A stretch of 64,000 nt of DNA from JAHBNG01 sp039028975 (GTDB lineage: Bacteria > Chloroflexota > Anaerolineae > Caldilineales > Caldilineaceae): positions 1-64,000 of the forward strand of contig JBCCHB010000088.1 of the NCBI GenBank assembly GCA_039028975.1. The letters run 5' to 3'. The translations under genes and the position numbers were made by a program. Under the pieces are notes generated by a model that was not told the origin of the DNA, ran no database searches, and worked only from the letters and a program-made list of their open reading frames with translations. This document shows, in pieces, positions 54,755 through 63,300 of the stretch. Every line of letters begins with the position of its first letter. The stretch's first letter is position 1.

Positions 54755-57700
54755 CTATTCTGTTGATGAAATCAATGGCAAAAATAGGTGATTCGGCAGC
54801 CCTTCAGATTCGCCATTCTTCTCAAAGGTAGCCACGATCGATTTGTCTCCATCTATTGCTAAGGAATTGACGGCATCATTTCCACTTAGATCATCGCTCC
54901 ATTCTACAAAGTGCCAACCCGAATCTGGTACTGCTTTGATTGTGACTATATCTCCAGACCGAAATTCTATCAAAGAGACCCCCTCGACAATTTGGCCATT
55001 GCGTGAAACTTCAATACGTCCATTGCCTTGTACTGTTGTATTTAGACTATATGGAATTGGGCTAAATGTCGCGGTAATAATGGTACTTGCTGTAACAGTA
55101 AAGGGCAAGCTCGATACTGTACTACTGATTCCTCCTTGCCATCCGGCAAAGCGCCAATGTGGCGATGGGCTGGCAGTCAATTCAATCACTTGTCCATAGG
55201 TATATGTAGAAGCTTCGGGCGACCACGTTGCCGTACCACCACCATCCACATATAGTTTGACCGTATACTGCTCTTGTACGAACGTTGCTACAACAGTTTG
55301 ATCTGGGCTGTAATTCAATGAGATAGACGATTCCGGACCTAAAGCTGGATCACTCCACTCAACAAAACGCCATCCTGGTTCCGCCTTAGCGGTTATGGTA
55401 ATTAGCTGACCAGCTTTGAATTCGGCTAAGTTTGGTTCCACATGCACTTCCCCCTTGCCTTGCACCTCAACCTTAAATGCAGTGGTCATGGCTTCAAACC
55501 GGGCCGTTATGGTCATTGGCCCATCAACGGTTATGCTTAAAACAGAAGTCGTGTTGGTCTCGGTGTTGTCTTGGCCATCAATGACCCATTCCACAAAGCG
55601 CCAGTTATCGGCGGGGACAGCTGTTATGGTAATCGGTTCATTAAATACATAGCCAGCTGGGTCAGTCGGTGGGGTAAGTTGGATCGTACCATCTCCCACA
55701 GTTACAGGATTGAGCGTATAGAAGATCGGTGTGAAAGTGGCCGTAATCGTACTGTTTTTTGTTATAATAGTAGTCGCGCTTGGCATTGTGCCTGTGACAT
55801 CCCCCTGCCATTCTACAAACTGCCAATGTTCAGCAGGGGTTGCAGTCAACGTGACTTGGGTATTATAAAGATGAGTTTCTGTTTCTGGGTTGATAGTGAT
55901 CAGACCCGACCCAATTGTTTCTGTCAAAATTGTGTACAGCTCTGGGAGAAAGGTTGCCGTAACAGTCTCATTTTGTTCAATTTGGAAGCTGCCCATTGGA
56001 TTGGTCCCAGTAATCGGTCCCTGCCACTCCTCAAAACGCCAGCCGGCCTCGGGAATTGCCGTTAGAGTAACTGTATCACCATGAGTATATGTTACCTGTT
56101 CCGATGATGATACGATATCTCCATTCCCAACAACAATGACGTCAAGCGTATACAATGCCTGTTCAAATTCAGCTGTGATGGTAACGTCCTGAGTTATCGT
56201 AACCGTTTGTATAGGGTTACTTGTCGCTAGCTCCCCCTGCCACTGAACAAAACGGTACCCTGAGTCGGCAAGAGCCGTTAGTTCAACTTCATCTCCATAT
56301 CTGTATGTTGAAGCATCTGGCGTCTTTGTAATCGTACCTCCGCTCGCAGGCGGAATTAGGGTAAGCGTATATGAAATCGGCTCAAAGGTAGCTGTAATGA
56401 TGCTATCCGCGGTAATGGTATTGGTCGTTGGATTGGTATTACCGGTAACCAACCCACTCCATTCAACGAAATTCCAGCCTAAATCTGCAATAGCCGTCAA
56501 GGAAATCGGCTCACCGTAGAGATACCCTTCGGTCTCAATCGGTGACGATAGATTAACCACCCCATTCCCAGTGACAACCTCTTCAACTGCATAATGAATC
56601 GGAACAAATGTAGCCGTGATGGCTCGATTCATATTCATGGTCATAGTAAAGGTAGTGGCCGAGCCTGGGGTATATGAGCTTGCTGTACTCAAGCTTTCGG
56701 CAGCCATAACAGAAATATCCAAGTCTTTGTAAGATGCATCAATTAATGGCTTGGCGTTTGCGTAACTTGTCTCATCAATGAGTCCGAATGTAAATTGTTG
56801 TGGGGTTTCGCTTAATTCGGTGTTGATACCATCTCGGCCAAATCCAAAGACTGTCATCGTACCATTTCCGTCGTTCATGCGACGATACGAATCGACTACG
56901 CTATCTTGCTCATGGTGAACAAAAAACAGCGCTCGACCTTTATCTCCTATAGCGGGATCTGCAAAGTAGATCCACTCTTCACCGGAGATATCCTCAGTCC
57001 AATTTGCATTATAGGCATGAACCGATCCATCTGAGCGTACAGAAAAATCACGTTCATCCAAGGCTCCACCAGGTGTCCCTTCATAAAGAAACCAATAGTC
57101 GTGTGCTGCTTCTTGAAGCGTCATACGCACATATTCTGGATAGATCTCCCATAATGCTCTCCAGCCACCTTCAGTTGTCTGAAAACTGGCTTTTAGTGGG
57201 CCGTCATTGAGCCGAGTTGTCGTTCCCCCGCTGGTACCTGGGTGGAATGAACCTGTTTGGTTGACACCTTCAAAGATCAAATTGGGGATGCCGCGAAACT
57301 TCCCTCCACTTCCAGTTGTATTGCTATATCCAATCCAATCGTTGCCATCTAAATCATCCAGACTAGAGAAGCCACCTCCAGCGGTATGAAAGAAGTATGT
57401 TGCATTAACCGTTTCAAAACGATAACTCTGCCAGCCCACATCTTTGATGTTACTAAACGTCGATGTAATAAGTGATGTAAAGGTCGGGGAAGTATAAGGA
57501 TTGCCTGTAGGCGCAAAGTATACATGATACAAGCGACCGCTCTCTGCTGGAGTGGTGCCACTAAGCAAGATAACCAGATTGCCAACGGCATTGGTTGATG
57601 AATTGTATCCTGCATCCTGATCGAATTGGAATGGCACATTAGCATCTAAAACGGCCCCATCCAGATCGATTTCGACAACGCGGATAGATTCTTCTTCAAA

Positions 57701-58135
57701 TGTCCCCGACTCGCCAAGTTGGTCAAAAAGCTGCGTGAAGTCTACGGTTACTTCTGCCAGCATCCCCTCGCGCTGAACACCATTGGCTTTAACCGAAAGC
57801 TTAAGCCGATAAGGCCAATAGGGATGCCACCAAGGCTGAGTACGTTCTAGATCGCCACTCCAATGGGCCACTTTCCATCCTTGCGCCGGCACAGCCGTCA
57901 ACGTGATCGTTTGACCGTACTCATATTGGGCCATGTCGGGGTCAATCAGTACGGTTCCGTTGCCAACCACATCTGAGGTTATGGTGGTATCAAAGGTTGC
58001 TACGGATGATGCCGCGGACGATGTCAAAGCACTCGATGCACTAGCGGGTGACAAAAAGACAATAGCAGACCCCAATGCAAGAAAAAATGATATCGCGAAT
58101 AGAAAGAGGGTAGATAGTTGTACGAACTTTTTCAT
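54755..58135 (-). CDS. Secreted InlB-repeat protein with nested N-terminal domain and C-terminal tail
   Basis: 1,126 residues. Signal peptide MKKFVQLSTLFLFAISFF, cleavage near ASA. A repeat of the InlB/Flg_new type starts at about residue 50 (GNGTVLIDPDMAQYEYGQ...VAHWSGDLERT) but is interrupted by a ~390-residue domain (WWHPYWPYRLKLSVKANG... to ...LIDASYKDLDISV, DUF2341-like opening) and only then completes (FTMTMNMNRAITATF). Eight or so further repeats follow at ~70-residue spacing (GW-x-FVEW-x-G), then the tail NHLFLPLISSTE. The inserted domain could bind or process a polysaccharide; its family is only tentatively recognised. Family-1 elements flank the gene on both sides. Confidence 0.85.
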   Translation of the reverse strand: MKKFVQLSTLFLFAISFFLALGSAIVFLSPASASSALTSSAASSVATFDTTITSDVVGNGTVLIDPDMAQYEYGQTITLTAVPAQGWKVAHWSGDLERTQPWWHPYWPYRLKLSVKANGVQREGMLAEVTVDFTQLFDQLGESGTFEEESIRVVEIDLDGAVLDANVPFQFDQDAGYNSSTNAVGNLVILLSGTTPAESGRLYHVYFAPTGNPYTSPTFTSLITSTFSNIKDVGWQSYRFETVNATYFFHTAGGGFSSLDDLDGNDWIGYSNTTGSGGKFRGIPNLIFEGVNQTGSFHPGTSGGTTTRLNDGPLKASFQTTEGGWRALWEIYPEYVRMTLQEAAHDYWFLYEGTPGGALDERDFSVRSDGSVHAYNANWTEDISGEEWIYFADPAIGDKGRALFFVHHEQDSVVDSYRRMNDGNGTMTVFGFGRDGINTELSETPQQFTFGLIDETSYANAKPLIDASYKDLDISVMAAESLSTASSYTPGSATTFTMTMNMNRAITATFVPIHYAVEEVVTGNGVVNLSSPIETEGYLYGEPISLTAIADLGWNFVEWSGLVTGNTNPTTNTITADSIITATFEPISYTLTLIPPASGGTITKTPDASTYRYGDEVELTALADSGYRFVQWQGELATSNPIQTVTITQDVTITAEFEQALYTLDVIVVGNGDIVSSSEQVTYTHGDTVTLTAIPEAGWRFEEWQGPITGTNPMGSFQIEQNETVTATFLPELYTILTETIGSGLITINPETETHLYNTQVTLTATPAEHWQFVEWQGDVTGTMPSATTIITKNSTITATFTPIFYTLNPVTVGDGTIQLTPPTDPAGYVFNEPITITAVPADNWRFVEWVIDGQDNTETNTTSVLSITVDGPMTITARFEAMTTAFKVEVQGKGEVHVEPNLAEFKAGQLITITAKAEPGWRFVEWSDPALGPESSISLNYSPDQTVVATFVQEQYTVKLYVDGGGTATWSPEASTYTYGQVIELTASPSPHWRFAGWQGGISSTVSSLPFTVTASTIITATFSPIPYSLNTTVQGNGRIEVSRNGQIVEGVSLIEFRSGDIVTIKAVPDSGWHFVEWSDDLSGNDAVNSLAIDGDKSIVATFEKNGESEGLPNHLFLPLISSTE

Positions 58136-58434
58136 ATGACTTCAATCGAAAGAACACTCAGTATAAATCGGGAGATTTGGTATAGTCTGCCAGGTTAAGT
58201 GTGATCCGACTTTTGTGGGATTTAACATAAAGAATCCCAACGAGAGAGGACATTCCTGTGAAGATGGGAACAAACTTGTTCTGGGCATGTATAGGTGCTT
58301 GTTTACATTAATACTCAGCGCCGTTTGAAAACAAGAGATCAATCACTCTGGTAGCGCAGCGGAAACTCCTGCTTTCAAAACAGCTACAGCATAGCTTTCT
58401 GGCGAACTGAACTATCAACAGTACCAAATGAACT
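58136..58434 (-). other. Spacer with repeats
   Basis: 299 bp. It contains a weak family-2 element (about 58187-58258), one copy of the 20 bp array unit (58254-58273) and a family-1 element (58310-58394). No gene. Confidence 0.5.
58310..58394 (+). repeat. Family-1 palindromic element
   Basis: Opens ATACTCAGCGCCGTTTGAAA and closes GCTTTCAAAACAGCTACAGC then ATAG. Confidence 0.82.
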
Positions 58435-61260
58435 TTAATCTATAAACGGAATATATATATTGTACTCATCAATCCCACCACTGGGTTGGGGTATTTCATT
58501 GTCTGGTGTAAATGGCGTAGCAGTAGGCGTACTATCACCTAATGTTACACCGCCATTTGCCGGTGTCTGTGTTGGTGTATGCGTTGGCGTGATGGTTGGC
58601 GTGATGGTTGGCCAAGCCTGGTTTAACACAACTGTCGGAGTCGAGGCCGCTGTCGGTGTGTCTTTCGGTGTATTTGTAGGCGTCAATGTGACAGTCGGCT
58701 GCGGCGTTGGCGTATCTGATGGCATCGGCTGCGGCGTTGATGTGTTAGTTGGCACCGGCGTCATGCTCGGTAAGATAGTTATTGTTGGCATCGGCGTTGG
58801 GCTTTGAGTTGATGTCGCTGTGGGCGTCGGTGTTGGTGTAAAGGTTGGTGTTGTCGTTGGTGTGGTTGTCACAATTGCCGTTGGCGTGATTGTTGGCGTC
58901 AAACTAGGCGTAACTGTCACCATGACAGTCGGTGTAATGGTCGGCGTGGTAGTTGGCACCAAAGTGGGCATAATTGTTGGTGTTAGAACAGGTGTTACCG
59001 TAATCATTACGGTCGGTGTGATGGTCGGGGTTGGCTCCACGATAGGCGTTGGTGCCGGTGCTGGCTCATCTAGCTCAAAGTCGATACGACTCTCATTAAA
59101 AGCAAATTCGTCGATGCATAAACTTCCCTGCAGTGTTGCTTTTACATTGACAAAGCCAAGGTCAACCCGGTTAACGCCAGGTCGGTTCGACAACGCTACA
59201 CTCTGTTCGGTAGGGTTCCCATCGATCCAAAGAGTTACTTGATTGTTACTCTTATCCCAACGTGTTTCTATCAAAAATTTGCCACTGCGAGGAACCGAAA
59301 CCCACTCCGGATTGGTCTCCCTTGGGGTGAAGCGAATGGCATACTCTGTACCACTTCGTCGAATCTCCAACCAAGCTAAGTTGGTCAAATTATTCGTGAG
59401 ATCGTCGGAGATAAAGCGCATAATTTCCAGCACACCGTTATTAGAAATCGTGAGATTCCCTATGTCGAGATACATGGCGCTATAGAGTCTATCTGTTGTC
59501 TGCAAATCGGGATAAACCCGAGAGGTAAGTACCTTTTTCAAATTATCCTGAACGGTTATCTTAAGACCCGAACCTTCGACACCGCAGCTTGTATCAAGAG
59601 AAAATGGCTCATATGCCGTGAAATCTGTATAGTTGACTACCGGTACCGTCTTCCATTCTTCTGCATTTAAACGAGGCCAATTGTCCTGTATGTTATAGCA
59701 GTTGTACCGATCGTGAAAGAGGTATCTTGAATCAATACTCGCTGCTTCTTCCGGAATCGCAGCATCAGTATTCAGGAAGCGATTCAAAACGTTGCGAGTG
59801 ATCTGGGCTATTGCAGGGTCTGCCTCAAGCGCCTTTGACCAACCCGTTGTATTGACGGAAAAGGTTGCGCCACTTCCGGGTACGGTATAGATACCCATGG
59901 GGACAAATCCAATATCTCCGTGGAACGATGCGGGGGCCATGCCTAAGATAGTGAAATTCGCTGGGGTACCATCATTGATCACAGGACCGATAATAGTCTG
60001 CCCATCGACGCCGCAGTTAAAACGTACTCCGTCTCCCTCTTTGTCCATTACCATTGAATTTTGGCTCTCTGTTCGACCGATCATATCCAAATGCTCTATG
60101 TTAGTACCGTCCATGATCCAATGATCTGTGTCGAATACGGTAAAGCCGCCAAAGCCATTGGCAAATGTAAAAGGACCAAGAACCCCACCAGAAAGCCACT
60201 GGGCACCCAAGATAGCCGCTTCCGTATCCAAAATAGGATAATCGATAGGGTTGTCGGTCGTCCCTTCTTGGGTTTGGATTGTGTCAAGTCGGTGGTTCTT
60301 ATAGCTAACCATGACGCGACCGTTGTTTTCAAAGCGTACCTGCTGCCACATGGTGTTACCACTGAAGTTAACAAAGCGACCACCAGCATTGATATAAGAT
60401 TTGAGCTGCTGCCGCATCTTCCATGACCAATACTCACTGTGGCCAGCAATTATGACGACTTTGTAATTCTGAAGTAAATCGGGAATAAATTCCAAATCAT
60501 AGTCGGCAGCAATGGCTATGTCATATCCTTCGTCTTCTGCCCAATCGAGAAAATGCTTTTCCCAATGGGTAAACTCGTAAGTCCGTACATACCGGTCAAA
60601 GGTTACCTTGGGGCTAGGAATGCCATCAGTTGAATTAAATTGATAGACCGACTTCCCAGCAAATCCTGTGTACGCATTAGATGTATTGATGGCCGAGAGA
60701 AACAAAATATCAGCGTTCGTCCCTGGATTTTTTTCACGAACGAAAAAAATAATCGTTCTGGGAGTCGAGGAGGTAGGAAATTGAGCGTAATAGACCCCAG
60801 AGCTCCAATTCTCAGGGATAACCAAGCTAGTTGCCACGGCCCAATTACAGCCAGTGGCATATAGTCCATCACAATTTCGAACCGGAACATTTAGATTGGG
60901 TATGGTCATCAATTGAGTTGATGAGGGCACCTGGCGCGAAATAGTAAGGTCAAAGTTCGAGACATTGGTAGAGATATGAAAGTCGACAGAATCCCCCGGG
61001 CTAACGGAAACCTTAGATGCGTATCCGCCTAGGCTGGCCGATGTGATCGCTTCAGATAGAGCAAACTTGGCCACCCCTTCTTGGGCAAAGGCATCAGATG
61101 AAATGCTTGTGCTCTGTTCATCTTCCAAAGATGAAGCAGGCCAATTTGTTGAATCAGCAGAAAACAGGGTAAATATCAGACACAGTGCGAAGAAGGTAAA
61201 TGTGGAACGTGTGGGAATAGAAAGCATACTGATTTTGACTCGCTTGGTATTCTTCGTCAT
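58435..61260 (-). CDS. Secreted N,N-dimethylformamidase-beta-like protein with Pro/Thr linker and C-terminal tail
   Basis: About 941 residues from the ATG at 61260; a TTG at 61296 would add 12. Neither start has a clear Shine-Dalgarno site. A basic N-terminus and hydrophobic helix (FTFFALCLIFTLF) form the signal. The main domain (about 110-500) matches the large-subunit C-terminal fold of N,N-dimethylformamidase: YDIAIAADYDLEFIP, VVIIAGHSEYWSWKMR and GGRFVNFSGNTMWQQVR. A ConA/LamG-like domain follows (about 545-735). A ~165-residue (T/P/V/I) linker of the TPTITPT type leads to the tail EYNIYIPFID. The amidase activity is not certain in this exported context; it may be a glycan-active relative. 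Confidence 0.85.
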   Translation of the reverse strand: MTKNTKRVKISMLSIPTRSTFTFFALCLIFTLFSADSTNWPASSLEDEQSTSISSDAFAQEGVAKFALSEAITSASLGGYASKVSVSPGDSVDFHISTNVSNFDLTISRQVPSSTQLMTIPNLNVPVRNCDGLYATGCNWAVATSLVIPENWSSGVYYAQFPTSSTPRTIIFFVREKNPGTNADILFLSAINTSNAYTGFAGKSVYQFNSTDGIPSPKVTFDRYVRTYEFTHWEKHFLDWAEDEGYDIAIAADYDLEFIPDLLQNYKVVIIAGHSEYWSWKMRQQLKSYINAGGRFVNFSGNTMWQQVRFENNGRVMVSYKNHRLDTIQTQEGTTDNPIDYPILDTEAAILGAQWLSGGVLGPFTFANGFGGFTVFDTDHWIMDGTNIEHLDMIGRTESQNSMVMDKEGDGVRFNCGVDGQTIIGPVINDGTPANFTILGMAPASFHGDIGFVPMGIYTVPGSGATFSVNTTGWSKALEADPAIAQITRNVLNRFLNTDAAIPEEAASIDSRYLFHDRYNCYNIQDNWPRLNAEEWKTVPVVNYTDFTAYEPFSLDTSCGVEGSGLKITVQDNLKKVLTSRVYPDLQTTDRLYSAMYLDIGNLTISNNGVLEIMRFISDDLTNNLTNLAWLEIRRSGTEYAIRFTPRETNPEWVSVPRSGKFLIETRWDKSNNQVTLWIDGNPTEQSVALSNRPGVNRVDLGFVNVKATLQGSLCIDEFAFNESRIDFELDEPAPAPTPIVEPTPTITPTVMITVTPVLTPTIMPTLVPTTTPTITPTVMVTVTPSLTPTITPTAIVTTTPTTTPTFTPTPTPTATSTQSPTPMPTITILPSMTPVPTNTSTPQPMPSDTPTPQPTVTLTPTNTPKDTPTAASTPTVVLNQAWPTITPTITPTHTPTQTPANGGVTLGDSTPTATPFTPDNEIPQPSGGIDEYNIYIPFID
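58560..59070 (-). repeat. Low-complexity DNA encoding the Thr/Pro linker
   Basis: Short units of the GTTGGCGTGATG type repeat throughout, encoding T-P-T-x tracts in the gene at 58435. On the plus strand the same DNA reads as V-G-V repeats, which are shadows. Confidence 0.8.
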
Positions 61261-61691
61261 TTCTGATGGTTCAATAGAATTTTCCGTAGACCGCAATCTG
61301 TCTTTTTTGATTTGTTCCTTCTTTTACACAAGTTTGATTCTAAGCGAGGTCAAAGTAAGGGATGACGCAGAATCTGTGCTTGGCGGAAACTGAATCTCTC
61401 GCTGTTACAGCTTAGCGACCATTACGTGAGCTTTATCATTCAATTCAGCTCACTACAATCCACATATGTTCTATGTTTGATGAGGAGACTCCATTGACCT
61501 CCCAGAAGTGGATGGTAAAATTTCTAGACACCATAGCGAATTGAGAATGGAGCGTATTATCCATCTCATCAACGAAATTTGGTAGTTTACAGAGAGTGGC
61601 CGGTTAAACCAACCGGTGGTTCGTTTAATTCGGGGGACTCTCTGGGTGTCTCGCTATAGTGTCTCCGGTGTTCCTGATACGACCGCTTTTC
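61261..61691. other. Intergenic region upstream of the dimethylformamidase-like gene
   Basis: About 430 bp. A short inverted repeat CCGGTT (61600-61605) / AACCGG (61611-61616) lies about 75 nt after the SDR stop on the minus strand. No family-1 element, no gene; no clear promoter. Confidence 0.45.
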
Positions 61692-62735
61692 TTAAGCCAT
61701 TGCTGGCTCTCTCCAACGCAAGTTCTCATCCAGCTGACCAGACGAGATCAAGTTCTTGATGTGATCGATGCGGCGATAACGAGGTCCTTCAAACTCTTCG
61801 ACTGTGACCCCAACGTTTTGATAGGAGTCAAATAACTCTTGAGCACCCCGCTTGGCATCCCACTGAGGGGCGTAAGAAGGGAGCGTTTCTGCGATCTTAC
61901 TGCTATCGACACGATAACAACGGGAATCGGGGCCAGCACCTTCTGCATACTCAATATAGCTGCCTGGGACTGTGTCCACGACAATTTCTGCAATCTCTTT
62001 AATCTGGTAATTTTCCTCGGGGCGCCCTACATTGAATGCTTCATTATGAACTTTATCGCGCGGTGCTTCCAGCACAGCGAGGAACGCACGTGACATATCT
62101 TCGATGTGAACAATAGGCCGCCATGGCGTTCCATCGCTCTTCATGTAAACTCTTTTTGTGGTATATGCCCAAGCAACCAGATTATTTAGGACTAGATCAA
62201 AGCGAATACGAGGCGAAAGACCATAGGCTGTAGCACTTCGTAGAAAGGTTGGGCTGAAATCATCATCAGCCAACGGTGCAACGTCTTGCTCAGTGCGAAC
62301 TTTTGAGATTCCATAGGGGGTAACAGGATTGAAAGGAGACGATTCATCGAGCCAATCGTTGCCACCCGCACCGTAATTGCTGCAAGAAGAAGAAAATATA
62401 AAACGCTCGACACCTGCTTCTTTAGCGAACTTGGCCAGCTGAACTGAACCACGATGGTTGATATCATAGGTCAGATCCGGGTTCAGATTACCCAACGGAT
62501 CATTCGATAGCGCGGCGAGATGAATCACTGCGTCAAAGCCTACTAATTCTTCAACCGTTACGTCCCGAACATCTTTCTGAATTTCGGGAACAGTGGCCGT
62601 CGCTTGGTCCGTGGCAAAGGTTGACCGATGGTATAGATTTGTATCTAGACCGGTTACTTGGTGACCCGCAGCCACGAGCATGGGAGTCATGATCGTCCCA
62701 ACATATCCGTTGTGGCCAGTAACTAATACCTTCAT
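61692..62735 (-). CDS. NAD-dependent nucleotide-sugar epimerase/dehydratase (extended SDR)
   Basis: 347 residues. Rossmann motif VLVTGHNGYVGTIM, FSSSCSNYGAGG, catalytic YGISK and WRPIVHIEDMSRA are complete and the length fits sugar-nucleotide epimerases/reductases of surface glycan pathways. Exact sugar unknown. GAGGAG lies eight bases before the ATG. With the GT4 at 45096 and SDR at 39866 it may supply sugars for the surface proteins in this block (inference). Confidence 0.9.
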   Translation of the reverse strand: MKVLVTGHNGYVGTIMTPMLVAAGHQVTGLDTNLYHRSTFATDQATATVPEIQKDVRDVTVEELVGFDAVIHLAALSNDPLGNLNPDLTYDINHRGSVQLAKFAKEAGVERFIFSSSCSNYGAGGNDWLDESSPFNPVTPYGISKVRTEQDVAPLADDDFSPTFLRSATAYGLSPRIRFDLVLNNLVAWAYTTKRVYMKSDGTPWRPIVHIEDMSRAFLAVLEAPRDKVHNEAFNVGRPEENYQIKEIAEIVVDTVPGSYIEYAEGAGPDSRCYRVDSSKIAETLPSYAPQWDAKRGAQELFDSYQNVGVTVEEFEGPRYRRIDHIKNLISSGQLDENLRWREPAMA

Positions 62736-63010
62736 TGAAATGCTCCTCGTAGAATTTTATGTTAGTCGGATTGTGATAAAGAGGAAATAAATTCAAAATA
62801 GTTTAGATCGATTCGTCTTTAGCTGAACTTACAGATGGCTGACAATCCAATTTAAACCTATTGCAAAAGAATGTTTTCAACACAACCCACTTTCGACTAT
62901 CTCTATATAATCATACAATACCATCTGGGTTAGATAACTTTCATAATCCTATCAGATAACAAGGAGCTTTCGGAAAAAGATCTATTTTCAAAACAACGCC
63001 TGTATGCATT

Positions 63011-63090
63011 GCCAGAAAAGTCTTGTCCAGGCGATTGTCCGATCTACTCTGGATAATTCTAACGAGGGAGGACGGAACCTTCTCTCTATC
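63011..63090. repeat. Family-2 palindromic repeat
   Basis: Left arm GCCAGAAAAGTCTTGTCC (63011-63028); right arm GGACGGAACCTTCTCTCTAT (63070-63089). Confidence 0.65.
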
Positions 63091-63122
63091 TATTTAGAGC
63101 AGCCTCGGGCAGACAAAACAAA

Positions 63123-63146
63123 AGCCACCGGCTAGTGCCGGTGGCT
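63123..63146 (-). terminator. Rho-independent terminator of the LamG-protein gene
   Basis: AGCCACCGGC (63123-63132), loop TAGT, GCCGGTGGCT (63137-63146). On the minus strand it is followed by TTTGTTTTG. It lies about 155 nt after the stop at 63301. Confidence 0.8.
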
Positions 63147-63205
63147 AGTCAAAATGCGTTGGAACAATGCTCACTTCATAAACAAATGTACTTCACATTT
63201 ACTTT

Positions 63206-63292
63206 TATACTCAGCTTTGTTTGAAAATGATGGTTCGTTCTACATGGTAGAAGCTATAGGACGTTACCATCTTCAACAGAACCTCTCTTTAG
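63206..63292 (+). repeat. Family-1 palindromic element, right arm drifted
   Basis: Opens TATACTCAGCTTTGTTTGAA; the middle TGGTAGAAGCTATAGGA fits, while the right arm (CATCTTCAACAGAACCTCTC) has diverged. Confidence 0.65.
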
Positions 63293-63300
63293 GCAAAAAT

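Larger units (their letters stand above)
62736..63300. other. 565 bp intergenic region with repeats and a terminator
   Basis: Holds a possible degenerate family-1 right end (62984-63006), a family-2 element (63011-63090), a terminator (63123-63146) and a family-1 element (63206-63292). No gene. Confidence 0.55.

Noticed and set aside
58460..59242. Two plus-strand ORFs of V-G-V repeats
   Set aside because: They are the antisense of the Thr/Pro linker of the minus-strand gene at 58435, which has clear domains and a tail.
61600..61616. Terminator after the SDR gene at 61692
   Set aside because: Only a six-base stem and no T-run on either strand; listed as a short inverted repeat in the spacer entry.
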